DNA of 64,000 bases from Batkoa obscura (GCA_030770535.1 JASVEC010000020.1:62001-126000), one strand, 5' to 3'. Positions 26,231 through 37,810 are shown, counted from the stretch's first letter. Notes: a model not told the origin generated them from the sequence alone. Made by a program: numbers and translations.

Positions 26231-26533
26231 ATATCTCCTATCATATGGAGGTCAATCACTCTTAGATTTCTTCACTCTCCTTTAGCATAGTGCTTCTGGC
26301 TGAATGAATTCAAAGCCTTTCAGTCTTTAGTCTTAATAAAGATTCAGTAAATTAGATTGATAGTAAACAGATTATAAACTTCATGAACTTTTTTAAAAAT
26401 GTAAACAAAATAAAAACATTATCATTTAAAGTAGCGATTTATATAGTAATAGTTATAACCACCTACGAAGTAATGGATAGTTACCATACATAATAGCGCT
26501 CATACTAGTAACCTGCGCACAATCGAATATCAT
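26231..26533. other. Convergent spacer, CDC6 / GIS2
   Basis: 303 bp between two stop codons. No features seen beyond 3' untranslated sequence. Confidence 0.5.
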
Positions 26534-27509
26534 TTAAGCTTTTGGGCAATCATTGCGAATATGGCCAGATTCCTGTAAATATAAGTATATAAACTAAACA
26601 CTTTAAAAACAAATAATTACTCCACAATTGTAACAAGCCTTGGAAGCTGGTTGTTGGCAATCTTTTGAAATATGTCCGTTTTTCTAAGTTTAATTTAGTA
26701 CCATTGTAGAACTAGTTATTACATTTAATTACCCCACAGTTATAGCATTTTGCTTCGTTTGAGCATTCACGAGAGGTATGACCGCGTTCACCACAAGTGT
26801 AGCATGTCTGAATAAAATTTAAAAAATTAAAAAAACTAAATAATAGTATTCAGTTACCTTAGAACTACCATAACCTCCAGAGTTTCTGCAGTCACGGGAA
26901 ATGTGACCAGTTTTACCGCACTGAAATGAATTTATAAGTTACAATTTCAATGATTTGTTTTAACTTACATTATAACATTCAACACCACCTCTTTCTCTTC
27001 TATTACCAGTTGAATCTTCAGCTTTAGGACAGTCCCTTGCTAAATGGCCGCTTTCTCCACACTGTTATCCAGGTTAAAATAAATATCAAGCAAAAATAGT
27101 GAAAATTTTACTTTGTAACAGTTTTTAGAACCTGTACCTGAACGGCTGTTGTTGGCTTTGTCATTGGGTTCTGTACATTCACGAGACTAAATAAAAACAA
27201 ATGGATTATTATTAATAATAGTAAAATATTAGTAGTAACATACAATATGACCAGTTTGGTTACAGTTGTAACATGTTTTTTCAGCAGCTTCTTCAACACA
27301 GTCTCTGCTTAAATGTCCAGTTTGGTTGCAGTTATAACTATTTATTATTTAATATTCTTTCTTTTTAACTATCTATTAATTATTTTACCATCTTTGTCCT
27401 TTAGTACAATCTCTGGCTTGATGGCCAGCTAAAAAAGGGATTAGTATAAAATAAATTGATCTAAACACAGCTACTTACTTTCACCACAAGAATAACATGA
27501 ACGATTCAT
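26534..27509 (-). CDS. GIS2: CNBP/GIS2-type CCHC zinc-knuckle nucleic-acid-binding protein
   Basis: Nine exons (27509-27479, 27428-27389, 27337-27244, 27186-27112, 27061-26969, 26920-26858, 26807-26733, 26683-26621, 26572-26534) join in frame to 190 residues made almost wholly of eight CCHC knuckles (CxxCxxxGHxxxxC). Seven knuckles is usual for Gis2 and CNBP; eight is slightly more. These proteins bind single-stranded nucleic acid and mRNA and promote translation. Seven of the eight introns fall inside a knuckle, most of them just after its first or second cysteine, so exons do not match domains. The 573-bp reading frame is cut by eight introns of about 50 bp, the densest intron load in the window. 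Confidence 0.92.
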
Positions 27510-29402
27510 TTCAATAAACTTTAAATATAATTAAAAGTACTTTTTTATAAAGTTGTAAAATCCGAGGTTTTAATTTCTTTTTTAAGCTAGTTGAAAGCTT
27601 ACTATTTATCTCCAATTAAAACTCACACTGTCAAAACTAGAGCTGTTTATTGGCGCTTGGAGCTTTGATCTCACTTTCTGCACTATATTTTTGTAACTTT
27701 TAGCTTATCTTTAGATTGATTGGTAATTCCTACTTTTGGTCATTCTTTCTAATGATTTTATTTCTATTTCTTTAATTTTGGGGTAAGCCAAATTATTATG
27801 GGAGCTTATTTTGTAATTCATTATAAATCACTGTAAAAATTATTCTATTTTGGATATTGTAATTTATAAGATTATCATTTTCAAAATCATACGTTAATCT
27901 AATAGAATTAATAGCGTACACTATTTTTTAAATGCGATTCCCGTTTTTTTTTCACGGTACTTTCTAAAGCTTGTAGTATATGTAGCTTTATTAAAAATGT
28001 CATATTATATCATATTATATCATAGTATATCGTAGTATATCATCTCAGTTTTAACTGTATAGTATTGGTTCAAAAACTTAATTCTGATTTTATTCAATTC
28101 TGGTTTTAGCAGAAATTATTGCAACTAGATACCAAATACTACAAAATACCTTTTTGCTTAATTTTAATAGCTCATATTGGAACGTTTTTAGTTTTAAATA
28201 GCTTATTTAAAATTTTACGCTACATGAAAATGAACAAAAAGCGAATTGGAAAATTTCACTTAATTTTAGCTGAGCTTTTAAACTGACCCAAATATTTTGA
28301 TACTAGGATACAAAGATACCTTTTTATTTCAGCATTTGGGGATGTTTTTTTTGGCTTCATTACTTTTTCCACCTTCCAAGCGCTATTTAAGCGGAAAAAT
28401 TGTTAGTAAAATTGTTAGACACAAAAATACATTCCCATTTGTTTAGTTATTTGTTATTTTTATGCTTCCAAAAAGTGAGCAAATTATTGAAATGAAAAGG
28501 TACCCTTGTAATGAACTTTTGATGAAAAACATACCAACACATACAGCTATTTTGTTTAAAATTGCAGAATTTAGCTTTGGTTTGTGCTATTTTAAACGTA
28601 CACCCTATTTAGAAAGCTGTCCTCTACTTTCAGTTGGATCTTACTTTTGATGCTTTTTTCTGTTATGTTTTATGTTATAATAAATTGTTGCAAAAAATGT
28701 TAAATCCTTATAAAGAAAGAATTGAATTTAAATTAATTAATGGTCTTTATTTGTTAACTCATTCAATATATTAATACTAGACAATTAAATTGAAGTCTGT
28801 TATATTAGCGATAGATCATATTTAGTTTAATAACACTCTTTCTTATTAGATATATGATTACATAGATAATTGAACACTGAGTTTACTCTGATGATTTTGT
28901 ATATATATACTTCTTCAATTAAGTCGTAAGTTAACTACAAAATTATCATTTCCATTCTTTATTACACAATTATAGTACCCACTACAATACAAATAAATTC
29001 ATAAATCTACTTAGGTTGGTTTATTGATTATTATATTAGTTGCTTGGTACCTAATGTCTCATGTATTAAAGCAATTCTGATATGGTGAATAATCTAACCA
29101 ATAATAATATTTATCTCTTTTATCGTTTTCAATTCTATAATTAATTGAATATAAGATTAAGTGTTATAATAAATCTATTCAATATAAAGCTCTTTGATTT
29201 ATTGCATTTTGTTTGACAAAAACGGATCAAAGATAAAACATTAGAACAAAATCTTCAGATAACAAAGTATAACTTTCTGTCAAAATGATATTCTTTTATT
29301 AATTATAGATAATGGTGCGATTTACCTTTTAAAAAAAGAATTCAAATAAAAAAATTGAGATCTAAATTCAATAAGCACTTTTATTAGATTGTTAAACAAA
29401 TA
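27510..29402. other. 1.9-kb spacer with one MITE and the start of a large duplication
   Basis: Contains a short imperfect ATATCATATT repeat (about 28000-28045), a MITE (28338-28436), and from 28787 the left part of a block repeated at 35974. The open frame 28462-28650 is not supported by composition or motif. Confidence 0.6.
28338..28436 (-). mobile_element. GGGG-MITE copy 5 (99 bp)
   Basis: Reverse-orientation copy, nearly intact: GGGGATGTTTTTTTTGGC at one end and ACATTCCC at the other. Direct ATTT flanks (28334-28337 and 28437-28440). Confidence 0.92.
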
Positions 29403-30623
29403 TTAGTTTTCAACTAAGTTTAAAATACTAATAACTTGTCCAATATCTTTTTCTTGTTGACGTATAAAATTAGCATCCAAATGATTCATTTTAATAAACC
29501 TATCTGATAATGGTTTGACTAAAGCAATCTTTTTACTTTCTGTACGATTAGTAGAGTCAACACTAAACAAAGTCATTCGGGAGCTTAAAGCACTTTGAAT
29601 CTTATTTCTTAACGCAGTAGTGTTATAGTCATTATTAGTTATAATTTGACCACTTAAAATACTTTTACTATCATCAATTTCATTTACACTCATAATTCTA
29701 CTATTTCCTTTATTAAGGTTATTATTCTTATTAACTTCATCAGCAATAACATTAATCGTTTGTCTTTTCTTAGATGAAAATCGATTATAATAATAGCAAT
29801 AACCATTTGCCCTTGTATCAAGTGCTTGTGACACTCTTATATTATATGGGATTAATCGATCATTTGGATTAACATTTCTACTATTGGCTCTTCCATTATA
29901 TGTATTAGCTAATCTTGGATTACGTTCTTGCCATTCAAACCATAATAAATCAATAAAAACATGATGTAAATAAAAGATAGGATCATTAGGAGAATACATA
30001 GTATTAAAATCTCCTCTATCACCGCCAATATTCATGTGAACAGCTCCATGTGGAGCGCCTTCAATTTGCTTACGAAATTGATCGAATGTCTTACTTCGAC
30101 TTAATATCAATTCAAGTGCTTCAGTAGAAATAAGTGATGAAATTTTATTACCATCATCAAAGTCCCTTCTCAAACAATGTCGATTTGGAACACGCATAAT
30201 GGAATTTGCAAATGGACCATCAGTGACACATTTATCTCTACCTTTACCATTACCACCAAAAATCTTGAAGATAACTGATCGTTCTGGATCCTGAGCATCG
30301 ATAGACCAATCCCAATAAGGTAACACAACGCTGGAATCAATCTTTTGTAAATTGAGCTCCAAGTTACGTAAATAAACCCGATGCCATGGTAAAAACGCTG
30401 GTACTCCATGAGCGTATTCAGCATTATCTAGATGAATAGCTGAACTTTGTGCATACAAATCTCGGCCCCTGTAATTCCTCAAAGTAGTTAATGCACGTAT
30501 GAATCTATTCAGTTGAGATTTATTTAGTTCTCGTATTTCGGGTCGACGTACCAATCGTTGGCATCGTTGGGATTCAACTATATTAATCAATAATATAGAA
30601 AATAAGAAGATTAGCTTTAACAT
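29403..30623 (-). CDS. Secreted tyrosinase (type-3 copper), copy A
   Basis: A single exon of 406 residues. Signal peptide about 1-18 (ends VESQ). The tyrosinase central domain has CuA ligands H64, H72 (AHGVPAF) and H81 (PWHR), and CuB ligands H192 and H196 (PHGAVH) plus a His of YLHH (220-221) in the DPIFYLHH motif. Such enzymes oxidise phenols to quinones (melanin, cross-linking, defence). A ~110-residue tail with an LRNKIQSALSS segment follows the domain and may be a removable lid (inference). The promoter shares a block with the three other tyrosinases here. Its closest relative is copy B; differences are confined mostly to the first 60 residues. Confidence 0.93.
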   Translation of the reverse strand: MLKLIFLFSILLINIVESQRCQRLVRRPEIRELNKSQLNRFIRALTTLRNYRGRDLYAQSSAIHLDNAEYAHGVPAFLPWHRVYLRNLELNLQKIDSSVVLPYWDWSIDAQDPERSVIFKIFGGNGKGRDKCVTDGPFANSIMRVPNRHCLRRDFDDGNKISSLISTEALELILSRSKTFDQFRKQIEGAPHGAVHMNIGGDRGDFNTMYSPNDPIFYLHHVFIDLLWFEWQERNPRLANTYNGRANSRNVNPNDRLIPYNIRVSQALDTRANGYCYYYNRFSSKKRQTINVIADEVNKNNNLNKGNSRIMSVNEIDDSKSILSGQIITNNDYNTTALRNKIQSALSSRMTLFSVDSTNRTESKKIALVKPLSDRFIKMNHLDANFIRQQEKDIGQVISILNLVEN

Positions 30624-30740
30624 TATGTGAATAGTAAATTAAGTAAGAATTAAAGTGAATTGTAAGTAGGAAAATGTTTTTTATTTATATAGTTATCTTT
30701 TAAACTAAAAACATAGAAAACCTATTTTTAGATAACAGTT

Positions 30741-30802
30741 ATCCTCTCTTTTGTAGAACCAAAATCATACCCTTAACATATATTCTTTAGTTAATAGTGC
30801 TA
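30741..30802 (-). promoter_or_regulatory. Conserved tyrosinase upstream block, copy A
   Basis: Starts 118 bp before the ATG. On the plus strand it reads ATCCTCTCTTTTGTAGAACC, continues with a CATACCCTTAA segment and ends TATTCTTTAGTTAATAG. The same block precedes all four tyrosinase genes. A TATA-like CTATATAAATAA (minus strand, 30692-30681) lies between it and the ATG. Confidence 0.65.
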
Positions 30803-31384
30803 TTAATATTCATCTCTTTGAAATTGATTGATAAATTAAGAACATAAATTATTTTACTAGTTTATGAACACCTAATTCAATTAGCAATTTAATTGTTTAA
30901 GAATGGTTCACATTTATTCTCAAAGCTAGAATCAAAATTTATCTTATAATAGTAGTTTCAATTATCTTCTTTCCTATTGAAATATATTAATTAATTGTAA
31001 TTTTATTTATATCTATATCCCAAATTATTTTAGTTCTATTTTTAAAATGATCCATTATTGCTATCTTTTTATTATGTGTAATAGATTGAGTACAGATGAC
31101 TATAGTAAACAAAGCCAAAATTTTATTATAAATCAACACACTTCTACTTCTACTGTTTAACGTATTAATTGGAGATTATAATAACCATAATCACAGTCAC
31201 ATAATCGTAACAATCCCAATTTGATATTTTGTTCAAAAACCCAATATCTGGTTTAAATTTAATTGTGAGGTAAAGACAAATTATTCGATTTATAAAATAT
31301 ATAAAAATAGATACTAATGCCTAACACTATACAATATAAAAACTTTACACTGTATGCTTTTATGGTATATTTATTTTAATATAT

Positions 31385-31481
31385 GGAGATGTATTTTTAT
31401 GTTCAAGAGTTTTACTAATAAATTTTCTGCTCAAATAGCGCTTGGGAAAGGAAAAGTAATGAAATCAAAAAAAACACCCCC
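31385..31481 (+). mobile_element. GGGG-MITE copy 6, with an empty site in the window (97 bp)
   Basis: Flanked by ATAT (31381-31384 and 31482-31485). In the duplicated unit B the same flanking sequence has a single ATAT (39042-39045) and no element, which fixes both ends and the 4-bp target duplication, and dates the insertion after the duplication or records its loss in unit B. Confidence 0.95.
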
Positions 31482-32389
31482 ATATAGAATTAAAATCTCT
31501 TTAAATCAAAAGGCACATATGTCTTATCTTTATAAATAAATAAAATTAAAGTCATTAATTTTTTAATAGTAACTTTTTGTAATTATCATTAGAAATAATT
31601 TAAATAGTTAATTAAAAGAATAAAACAACTTTTCTTAATAAGCTATGAAATTTTAAAACAATCTATTATAAAAGATAAAAAATATAAAATGGGTATTTAA
31701 GTGTTTCAAATATTCTAAAATCTTATATTTTTAATTATATCAGAAAACAAATTAAAAATGAACAAAATTGTGCTATTGATATATATATTATATTTATATT
31801 AGATTAATAAAAAAATTGAATTTAATTCAAAAAAATTTTAAATAATTTTATCAAAACTTTGAATTATACAAAAGTACTTGAATAAATAAAAAAGATAAAA
31901 AAGGCATTCAAACATTTTTAAAAGTTATTGAAATTTATTAATAATAGATAGGGATATACTTTTTATTGAAGAATTTTATAAATTATTCGACTTAAATAAT
32001 ATTTGGGAAGCGGAAAAGCGATAAAACTAAGCATACGAATATTAAATTTTAAAGTTTTAAAAATTATTGTAGATATCATTTAATAAGCTGTTTAGATAAA
32101 ATAAGTTTAATATAATAGGTTCACTAATACTATCTAAAAACCTAATTTTAAAAAAAATAAGATATTGATTATTAAACCAATATTAAAATAATAAACTTTA
32201 GTCTCTTATTATTTATGTTATGGCTTTTTTTGTTAATTAATCCAAATTTTATTTTTAAATTAAATATAATGTAACTTAAATAGGTTTCAAATAATGCTAA
32301 TAAGTCAGTTAAAATAAGACTTAAGAAAAAGAAATAAAAAAATCTAAAAAAGCTACAGAAAGCATTTTTAAAGCCTATTTTTAAAATAT

Positions 32390-34843
32390 GGGGTTGTCTG
32401 AATTAGTTTCATTATTTTATCCAATTTTTGAAAAATTTTGTATTTTAAAAACTTCGCTTAAAATTGTATAAAATCACATCTTTTATTAAAACAAAAGTAC
32501 CCAAACACAGTTCTAAATCATTCTATTATAGCTCATACTGTAAGTTAGTTGAATTTCTACTAGATCTTAAATACATGTTCTTATAAAGCTTAATTGAGAA
32601 ATATTTACTATCAACTGCTTTATAACCAACATTGTAGATTTATTATCAAATAAATAAACTATTTTAATGTTATAATTACATTACTAATATATTGCCAAGT
32701 TAATAAATAGCTGCATGGGAGGGAGTGGTTAGCCCCAAAACTATAATTAACCATCCCTATATAGTACAAGTAATAATAGTTTTTACATATTATTACAGTT
32801 ACTTGTTCTTTGACTATTTATTAACTTAGCTATTAATAAATTAAGTAATCCTAATATTTAACAATCTATTTCTATCATTCAACAAACTACTCACTTGCTT
32901 AGTAAATATCGAAATTTTTAAATTCTCTGTTATCTTCGTAAGGTAAGCTGGGATCGATCTTTTAATTTTTCTGTTTTCTATAGACTCTGTAACTTTAATT
33001 GGGACTATATCGCTTTTTTTTGATGTATCAGATACTGGATAACAATGCAGTTTATTGTTATGTTTAATAAAGTGTAAATACTTCTTAATGCCCTGCATCT
33101 CTATTATTCTTTTTGTATTTTTGTTTCTTTTATACTTTTTAAAAATTATATCTGTTTTCCCATTATTAACAGTCGAGTTATTAATTTTATTATGCTCGCA
33201 AATAAAAGCCTCAAATCTTGAAATTAATTGATCGATATCTTCTATTTTACCTAACGCTTCAAAACTACTTTTCCATTTTGAAAGGTTTCCAAAATGTCCA
33301 TCAACTATACTTTTTCCATGATGCTCAGCAAAAAAATTAAGATTAACATTCAAACTACTATTTATTTTATGAATTTCTTTAAACATATAGTGTAGAAACT
33401 CTTGGGATCTAAAATGATTTCCTGTATCTGCCCATATGTTAATTTTTGTAAACTTTTTAAATAGAAGCTCTGTAGAGATTAAATCGATTAAACGATCTCC
33501 TGCATATGCTGAATCATGATTCAATATTTCAGATAAATAATCAAAGTAAACTTTGCCTATTGTTTTATCATCTTTTAAATATAATACACCAAAGCCTAAT
33601 ACTGATATAGCTTGTTTATTATAATGATCTAGATTTATTGAATCTGGTCTTGTCCCTATTTCCATATTTTGTTTAAAATCTAAAACTATTATACAACTTT
33701 TGTTATTTAATTTTTTGATAGTTTCATTAAATGTGTTTTTTTGAGTATCAACACAGAATTTATGTAATTTGTATAATTTTTCTTCTTCGTTGAAAATTTC
33801 TTTTATCTCTGCTTTGTTTTTTGCTGTATTATTTTGTTTTCAAATAACTTTTTTCTAACTGTATACTGGGTACATATATTACATAGATCCGTTTTTCTTG
33901 CTGGATTTTTGAAATTACTTGGTATATATTTAAAGAACGTTGACCTAGCTACTGCTTTATCTCTTAGATCATTCAAATATTTACTATATATCATTCTTCT
34001 ACTTTTATTTAATATATATATATTATCTGATGAATATTTACTATCGTTACTTTTTTTATTAGATCTTGATGAAATAGTTGAATCATTTAGTAAATATTGT
34101 ATGATAGTTTCAATTTGGTCATCTTTAATTTTTTTTGTATTTTTAATAATAGGTTTTAATGTTGATATTTTATTATTATTACTTGTTTTTGAATAATCAT
34201 ATTGATTTCTATTTATATTAAACCCAAAACTCTTACATTCATCAAAAGAATATACTGAAGCTATAGTTGATAATAACGCTACTTGCTGACTTTTGTTTCC
34301 TGTTTCCCTTAAAGCACTAATTTTATACATTACTTGATTAAGTTTATTATTATCAATAGTAAACTTTGATAATATATCTTTTCTTTGTTTTGTTTTATTA
34401 TAAAATTCCATAAACCTTGGGTTGTTATAAGTAGCTCTTAAAATTGATGTAAATGAATTACAATGTTTATATTGTGTACTCCTCCCTATTGTATTGAAGT
34501 TTTCAAAAATTCGATTTCGAAGTTTAGTTATGAAAGTTTGCATTTTATTTTTATTTCAACAAAAAATAAAGTCAAATAACTGTATTTATATAATTATGTA
34601 TTTATATAATTATATAATCATATAGTTATATATTATATATCTGTTAAATATCTAACAGAACTAACATAAAATATATAGTTAGGAAAATTAGCTATTTAAG
34701 AAAAGGAAACAATTAAAATAAGTTTTAAATAGAGACATTTAATTTTAGGCTTTTTAGATTTAACCGTTATATTGAACACAAACTTGGAATTTTAAATTTG
34801 GATTAATTTCTAAGTAGATTCTGAAACCAATTAGGACAGCCCC
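32390..34843 (-). mobile_element. 2.45-kb DNA transposon with 4-bp ATAT target duplication
   Basis: Inverted ends match over 22 bp with four differences (GGGGTTGTCTGAATT and GGGGCTGTCCTAATT, each followed by a GTTTCA block). Direct ATAT flanks at 32386-32389 and 34844-34847. It encodes one transposase on the minus strand (34543-32841). Its left end matches the MITE family beyond the tips (GTTTCATTATTTT, then TCCAxTTTTT), so it is the probable source of their mobility. The 4-bp duplication and single DDE-like protein suggest a Sola-like superfamily, but I cannot confirm that. Confidence 0.85.
32841..34543 (-). pseudogene. Transposase of the 2.45-kb element, one frameshift
   Basis: The N-terminal part (34543-33803, 246 residues) contains a CNIC cysteine pair. 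The C-terminal part is open from 33839 to 32841 in another frame. The two overlap at about 33803-33839, so one frameshift, or less likely programmed slippage, separates them. The second part has CIIVLDFKQNMEIG (first Asp), YNKQAISVLGFGVLY, IWADTGNHFRSQEFL (second acidic site) and FFAEHHGKSIVDGHFG. This is the layout of a DDE/D transposase with the E-HGK-x-x-x-D signature I recall from several eukaryotic families. The expected whole is about 570 residues. Apart from the frameshift no stop is seen, so decay is slight. A second, more damaged copy lies at 39906-41571. Confidence 0.8.
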
Positions 34844-34860
34844 ATATGTTTTTAATAAAT

Positions 34861-35320
34861 GTGAGATCTAGTACTCAGTGGTTGTGTTTAGAAATAGTTC
34901 TTGCTTGGTTGACTAGCCGTAAATCGATAGGTATTAGTTTATGTGACTAAGATAGATTTGGATTATGAAGAATAGCACGTAATAGGTTACAAGCTATGTA
35001 AAACAAACAGAATAGACAATACTAATGTAAATCTACGTAAAATACTATTAAGAAAACTTAGTGGCTTTATTAAATGTTCGAGATATCAGGGATTAATTCA
35101 GTTAAAAAGCCTAGAGCTATTATGTTTTAAAATCTCTTTTATACCCCGATAAGTATAAATATCAAAACGACAGGATAATATTCTTTGAGACGAAGATAGA
35201 AATTCTCATAACAAATCAAAATAAGAACATGGGATTGGTTTCCTCTGAACTCGAGAACACAACAGCTTAGGCGATTACTATGCTGTAATTAACCATGAGG
35301 CTGACAAAGCGATATTTCAC
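34861..35320 (+). mobile_element. GTGAAAT-ended non-autonomous repeat, copy R1
   Basis: About 460 bp beginning GTGAGATCTAGTACT and ending GATATTTCAC. It is similar along its length to 40691-41149 and, inverted, to 39508-39905. The ends form a short inverted repeat. No coding capacity. Confidence 0.75.
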
Positions 35321-35338
35321 AAAATTAAGTGATCATTA

Positions 35339-35436
35339 GGGGATGTATTTTTGTATTTAAGAATTTTACTGACAATTTTTCCACATAAATAGCGCTTAAA
35401 AAATGGAAAAATAATGAAACTAAAAAAAACAGCCCC
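35339..35436 (+). mobile_element. GGGG-MITE copy 7 (98 bp)
   Basis: Ends GGGGATGT and ACAGCCCC with direct ATTA flanks (35335-35338 and 35437-35440). Confidence 0.93.
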
Positions 35437-35443
35437 ATTATAT

Positions 35444-35511
35444 GAGGATGTATTTTTATATTTAAGCGGAAAAATTATTAGTAAAATTCTTAAACATAAA
35501 AATACATTCTC
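35444..35511 (-). mobile_element. GGGG-MITE copy 8, internally deleted (68 bp)
   Basis: Immediately follows copy 7. GAGGATGT and ATTCTC ends with ATAT flanks (35440-35443 and 35512-35515). About 30 bp of the centre are missing, leaving TTAAGCGGAAAAATTATTAG. Confidence 0.82.
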
Positions 35512-35553
35512 ATATTGTAATTAATTATAGAGCTGATAAGGCAATATTTCATA

Positions 35554-35953
35554 ATAACAATAAATATAAACTATTATTGTATTACTTGTATTATATAAAA
35601 ATAGTTAATTATAGTTTTGAGGCTAACCACTGCCTCCCATTCAGCTATTTGTTTATTTAGTAGCAAATCTATAGTATTAGCTATGAAGCAGTCAACAATA
35701 AATATCAACTTATTTATATATTATAACTTTGATTAATATAAATATATAAGTTGCATTGTTAAAGCCTCTCCAAATATGGCAATTTCTATTAAATTTAGTA
35801 GAAATTCTGCTAACTTACAATGTGTATTATGATAAAATAGTTTAAAGCCATGTTAAATACTTTCACTTCTTATTAAAAAAAATCATTTTTATAAAATTTC
35901 AAATAAAGTTTTAAAAAACTGGATAAAAAAATGAAGTCGATTCGAGCATCCCC
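35554..35953 (+). mobile_element. Truncated end of a second transposon copy (opposite orientation)
   Basis: In inverted orientation it matches the terminal ~400 bp of the 2.45-kb element (compare 32390-32800), ending CATCCCC followed by ATAT (35954-35957). No transposase sequence remains. A short scrap resembling the end of repeat R lies just before it (about 35519-35553). Confidence 0.75.
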
Positions 35954-36589
35954 ATATTAACTTTAGGCTAATCAAATTGAAGTCTGTTATATTAGCGATA
36001 GATCATATTTAGTTTAATAACACTCTTTCTTATTAGATATATGATTACATAGATAATTGAACACTGAGTTTACTCTGATGATTTTGTATATATATACTTC
36101 TTCAATTAAGTCGTAAGTTAACTACAAAATTATCATTTCCATTCTTTATTACACAATTATAGTACCCACTACAATACAAATAAATTCATAAATCTACTTA
36201 GGTTGGTTTATTGATTATTATATTAGTTGCTTGGTACCTAATGTCTCATGTATTAAAGCAATTCTGATATGGTGAATAATCTAACCAATAATAATATTTA
36301 TCTCTTTTATCGTTTTCAATTCTATAATTAATTGAATATAAGATTAAGTGTTATAATAAATCTATTCAATATAAAGCTCTTTGATTTATTGCATTTTGTT
36401 TGACAAAAACGGATCAAAGATAAAACATTAGAACAAAATCTTCAGATAACAAAGTATAACTTTCTGTCAAAATGATATTCTTTTATTAATTATAGATAAT
36501 GGTGCGATTCACCTTTTAAAAAAAGAATTCAAATAAAAAAATTGAGATCTAAATTCAATAAGCACTTTTATTAGATTGTTAAACAAATA

Positions 36590-37810
36590 TTAGTTTTCAA
36601 CTAAGTTTAAAATACTAATAACTTGTCCAATATCTTTTTCTTGTTGACGTATAAAATTAGCATCCAAATGATTCATTTTAATAAACCTATCCGATAATGG
36701 TTTGACTAAAGCAATCTTTTTACTTTCTGTACGATTAGTAGAGTCAACACTAAACAAAGTCATTCGGGAGCTTAAAGCACTTTGAATCTTATTTCTTAAC
36801 GCAGTAGTGTTATAGTCATTATTAGTTATAATTTGACCACTTAAAATACTTTTACTATCATCAATTTCATTTACACTCATAATTCTACTATTTCCTTTAT
36901 TAAGGTTATTATTCTTATTAACTTCATCAGCAATAACATTAATCATTTGTCTTTTCTTAGATGAAAATCGATTATAATAATAGCAATAACCATTTGCCCT
37001 TGTATCAAGTGCCTGTGACACTCTTATATTATATGGGATTAATCGATCATTTGGATTAACATTTCTACTATTGGCTCTTCCATTATATGTATTAGCTAAT
37101 CTTGGATTACGTTCTTGCCATTCAAACCATAATAAATCAATAAAAACATGATGTAAATAAAAGATAGGATCATTAGGAGAATACATAGTACTAAAATCTC
37201 CTCTATCACCGCCAATATTCATGTGAACAGCTCCATGCGGATTACCTTCAATTTGCTTACGAAATTGATCGAATGTCTTACTTCGACTTAATATCAATTC
37301 AAGTGCTTCAGTAGAAATAAGTGATGAAATTTTATTACCATCATCAAAGTCCCTTCTCAAACAATGTCGATTTGGAACACGCATAATGGAATTTGCAAAT
37401 GGACCATCAGTGACACATTTATCTCTACCTTTACCATTACCACCAAAAATCTTGAAGATAACTGATCGTTCTGGATCCTGAGCATCGATAGACCAATCCC
37501 AATAAGGTAACACAACGCTGGAATCAATCTTTTGTAAATTGAGCTCCAAGTTACGTAAATAAACCCGATGCCATGGTAAAAACGCTGGTACTCCATGAGC
37601 GTATTCAGCATTATCTAGATGAATAGCTGAACTTTGTGCATACAAATCTTGGTCTCTGTAATTCCTCAAAGTAGTTAATGCACGTATGAATCTATCCAGT
37701 TGAGATTTATTTAATTCTCGTATTTCGGGTCGACGTACTAATTGTCGACATTGCTGAGATTTGACTATACTAATTAATGATATAGAAAATAAGAAGATTA
37801 GCTTTAACAT
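36590..37810 (-). CDS. Secreted tyrosinase (type-3 copper), copy B
   Basis: A single exon of 406 residues with all six copper-binding histidines as in copy A (H64, H72, H81; H192, H196, H220/221). From about residue 60 to the end only a few residues differ from copy A (for example EGNPHG for EGAPHG, and MINV for TINV). In the first 60 residues there are about ten changes (for example SQQCRQL for SQRCQRL). This uneven pattern suggests that gene conversion homogenised the 3' part. The signal peptide and C-terminal tail are retained. The gene looks functional. Confidence 0.93.
   Translation of the reverse strand: MLKLIFLFSISLISIVKSQQCRQLVRRPEIRELNKSQLDRFIRALTTLRNYRDQDLYAQSSAIHLDNAEYAHGVPAFLPWHRVYLRNLELNLQKIDSSVVLPYWDWSIDAQDPERSVIFKIFGGNGKGRDKCVTDGPFANSIMRVPNRHCLRRDFDDGNKISSLISTEALELILSRSKTFDQFRKQIEGNPHGAVHMNIGGDRGDFSTMYSPNDPIFYLHHVFIDLLWFEWQERNPRLANTYNGRANSRNVNPNDRLIPYNIRVSQALDTRANGYCYYYNRFSSKKRQMINVIADEVNKNNNLNKGNSRIMSVNEIDDSKSILSGQIITNNDYNTTALRNKIQSALSSRMTLFSVDSTNRTESKKIALVKPLSDRFIKMNHLDANFIRQQEKDIGQVISILNLVEN

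Larger units (their letters stand above)
28787..31762. repeat. Direct segmental duplication, unit A (tyrosinase A)
   Basis: Repeats at 35974-39322 in the same orientation, offset 7187 bp across the 3' flank and coding region. Identity is near-complete over ~600 bp of 3' flank and from about codon 60 to the end of the tyrosinase. It falls clearly in the 5' end and upstream flank, then rises again at about 31356-31762. Unit A carries a MITE (31385-31481) missing from unit B; unit B has two insertions absent here. Confidence 0.9.
30624..32389. other. Tyrosinase A upstream region and spacer
   Basis: Holds the tyrosinase promoter block (30741-30802) and TATA-like sequence (30681-30692), one MITE (31385-31481), and the distal part of duplication unit A to 31762. 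From 31763 to the transposon at 32390 only AT-rich sequence is seen. Confidence 0.6.

Noticed and set aside
28462-28650. 62-codon open frame near a MITE
   Set aside because: No recognisable motif; it could be an exon of an unseen gene, but there is no supporting splice structure.
32841-34543. An intron explaining the two transposase frames
   Set aside because: The two frames overlap rather than leave a gap, and no donor and acceptor pair joins them without losing coding sequence; a frameshift is simpler.
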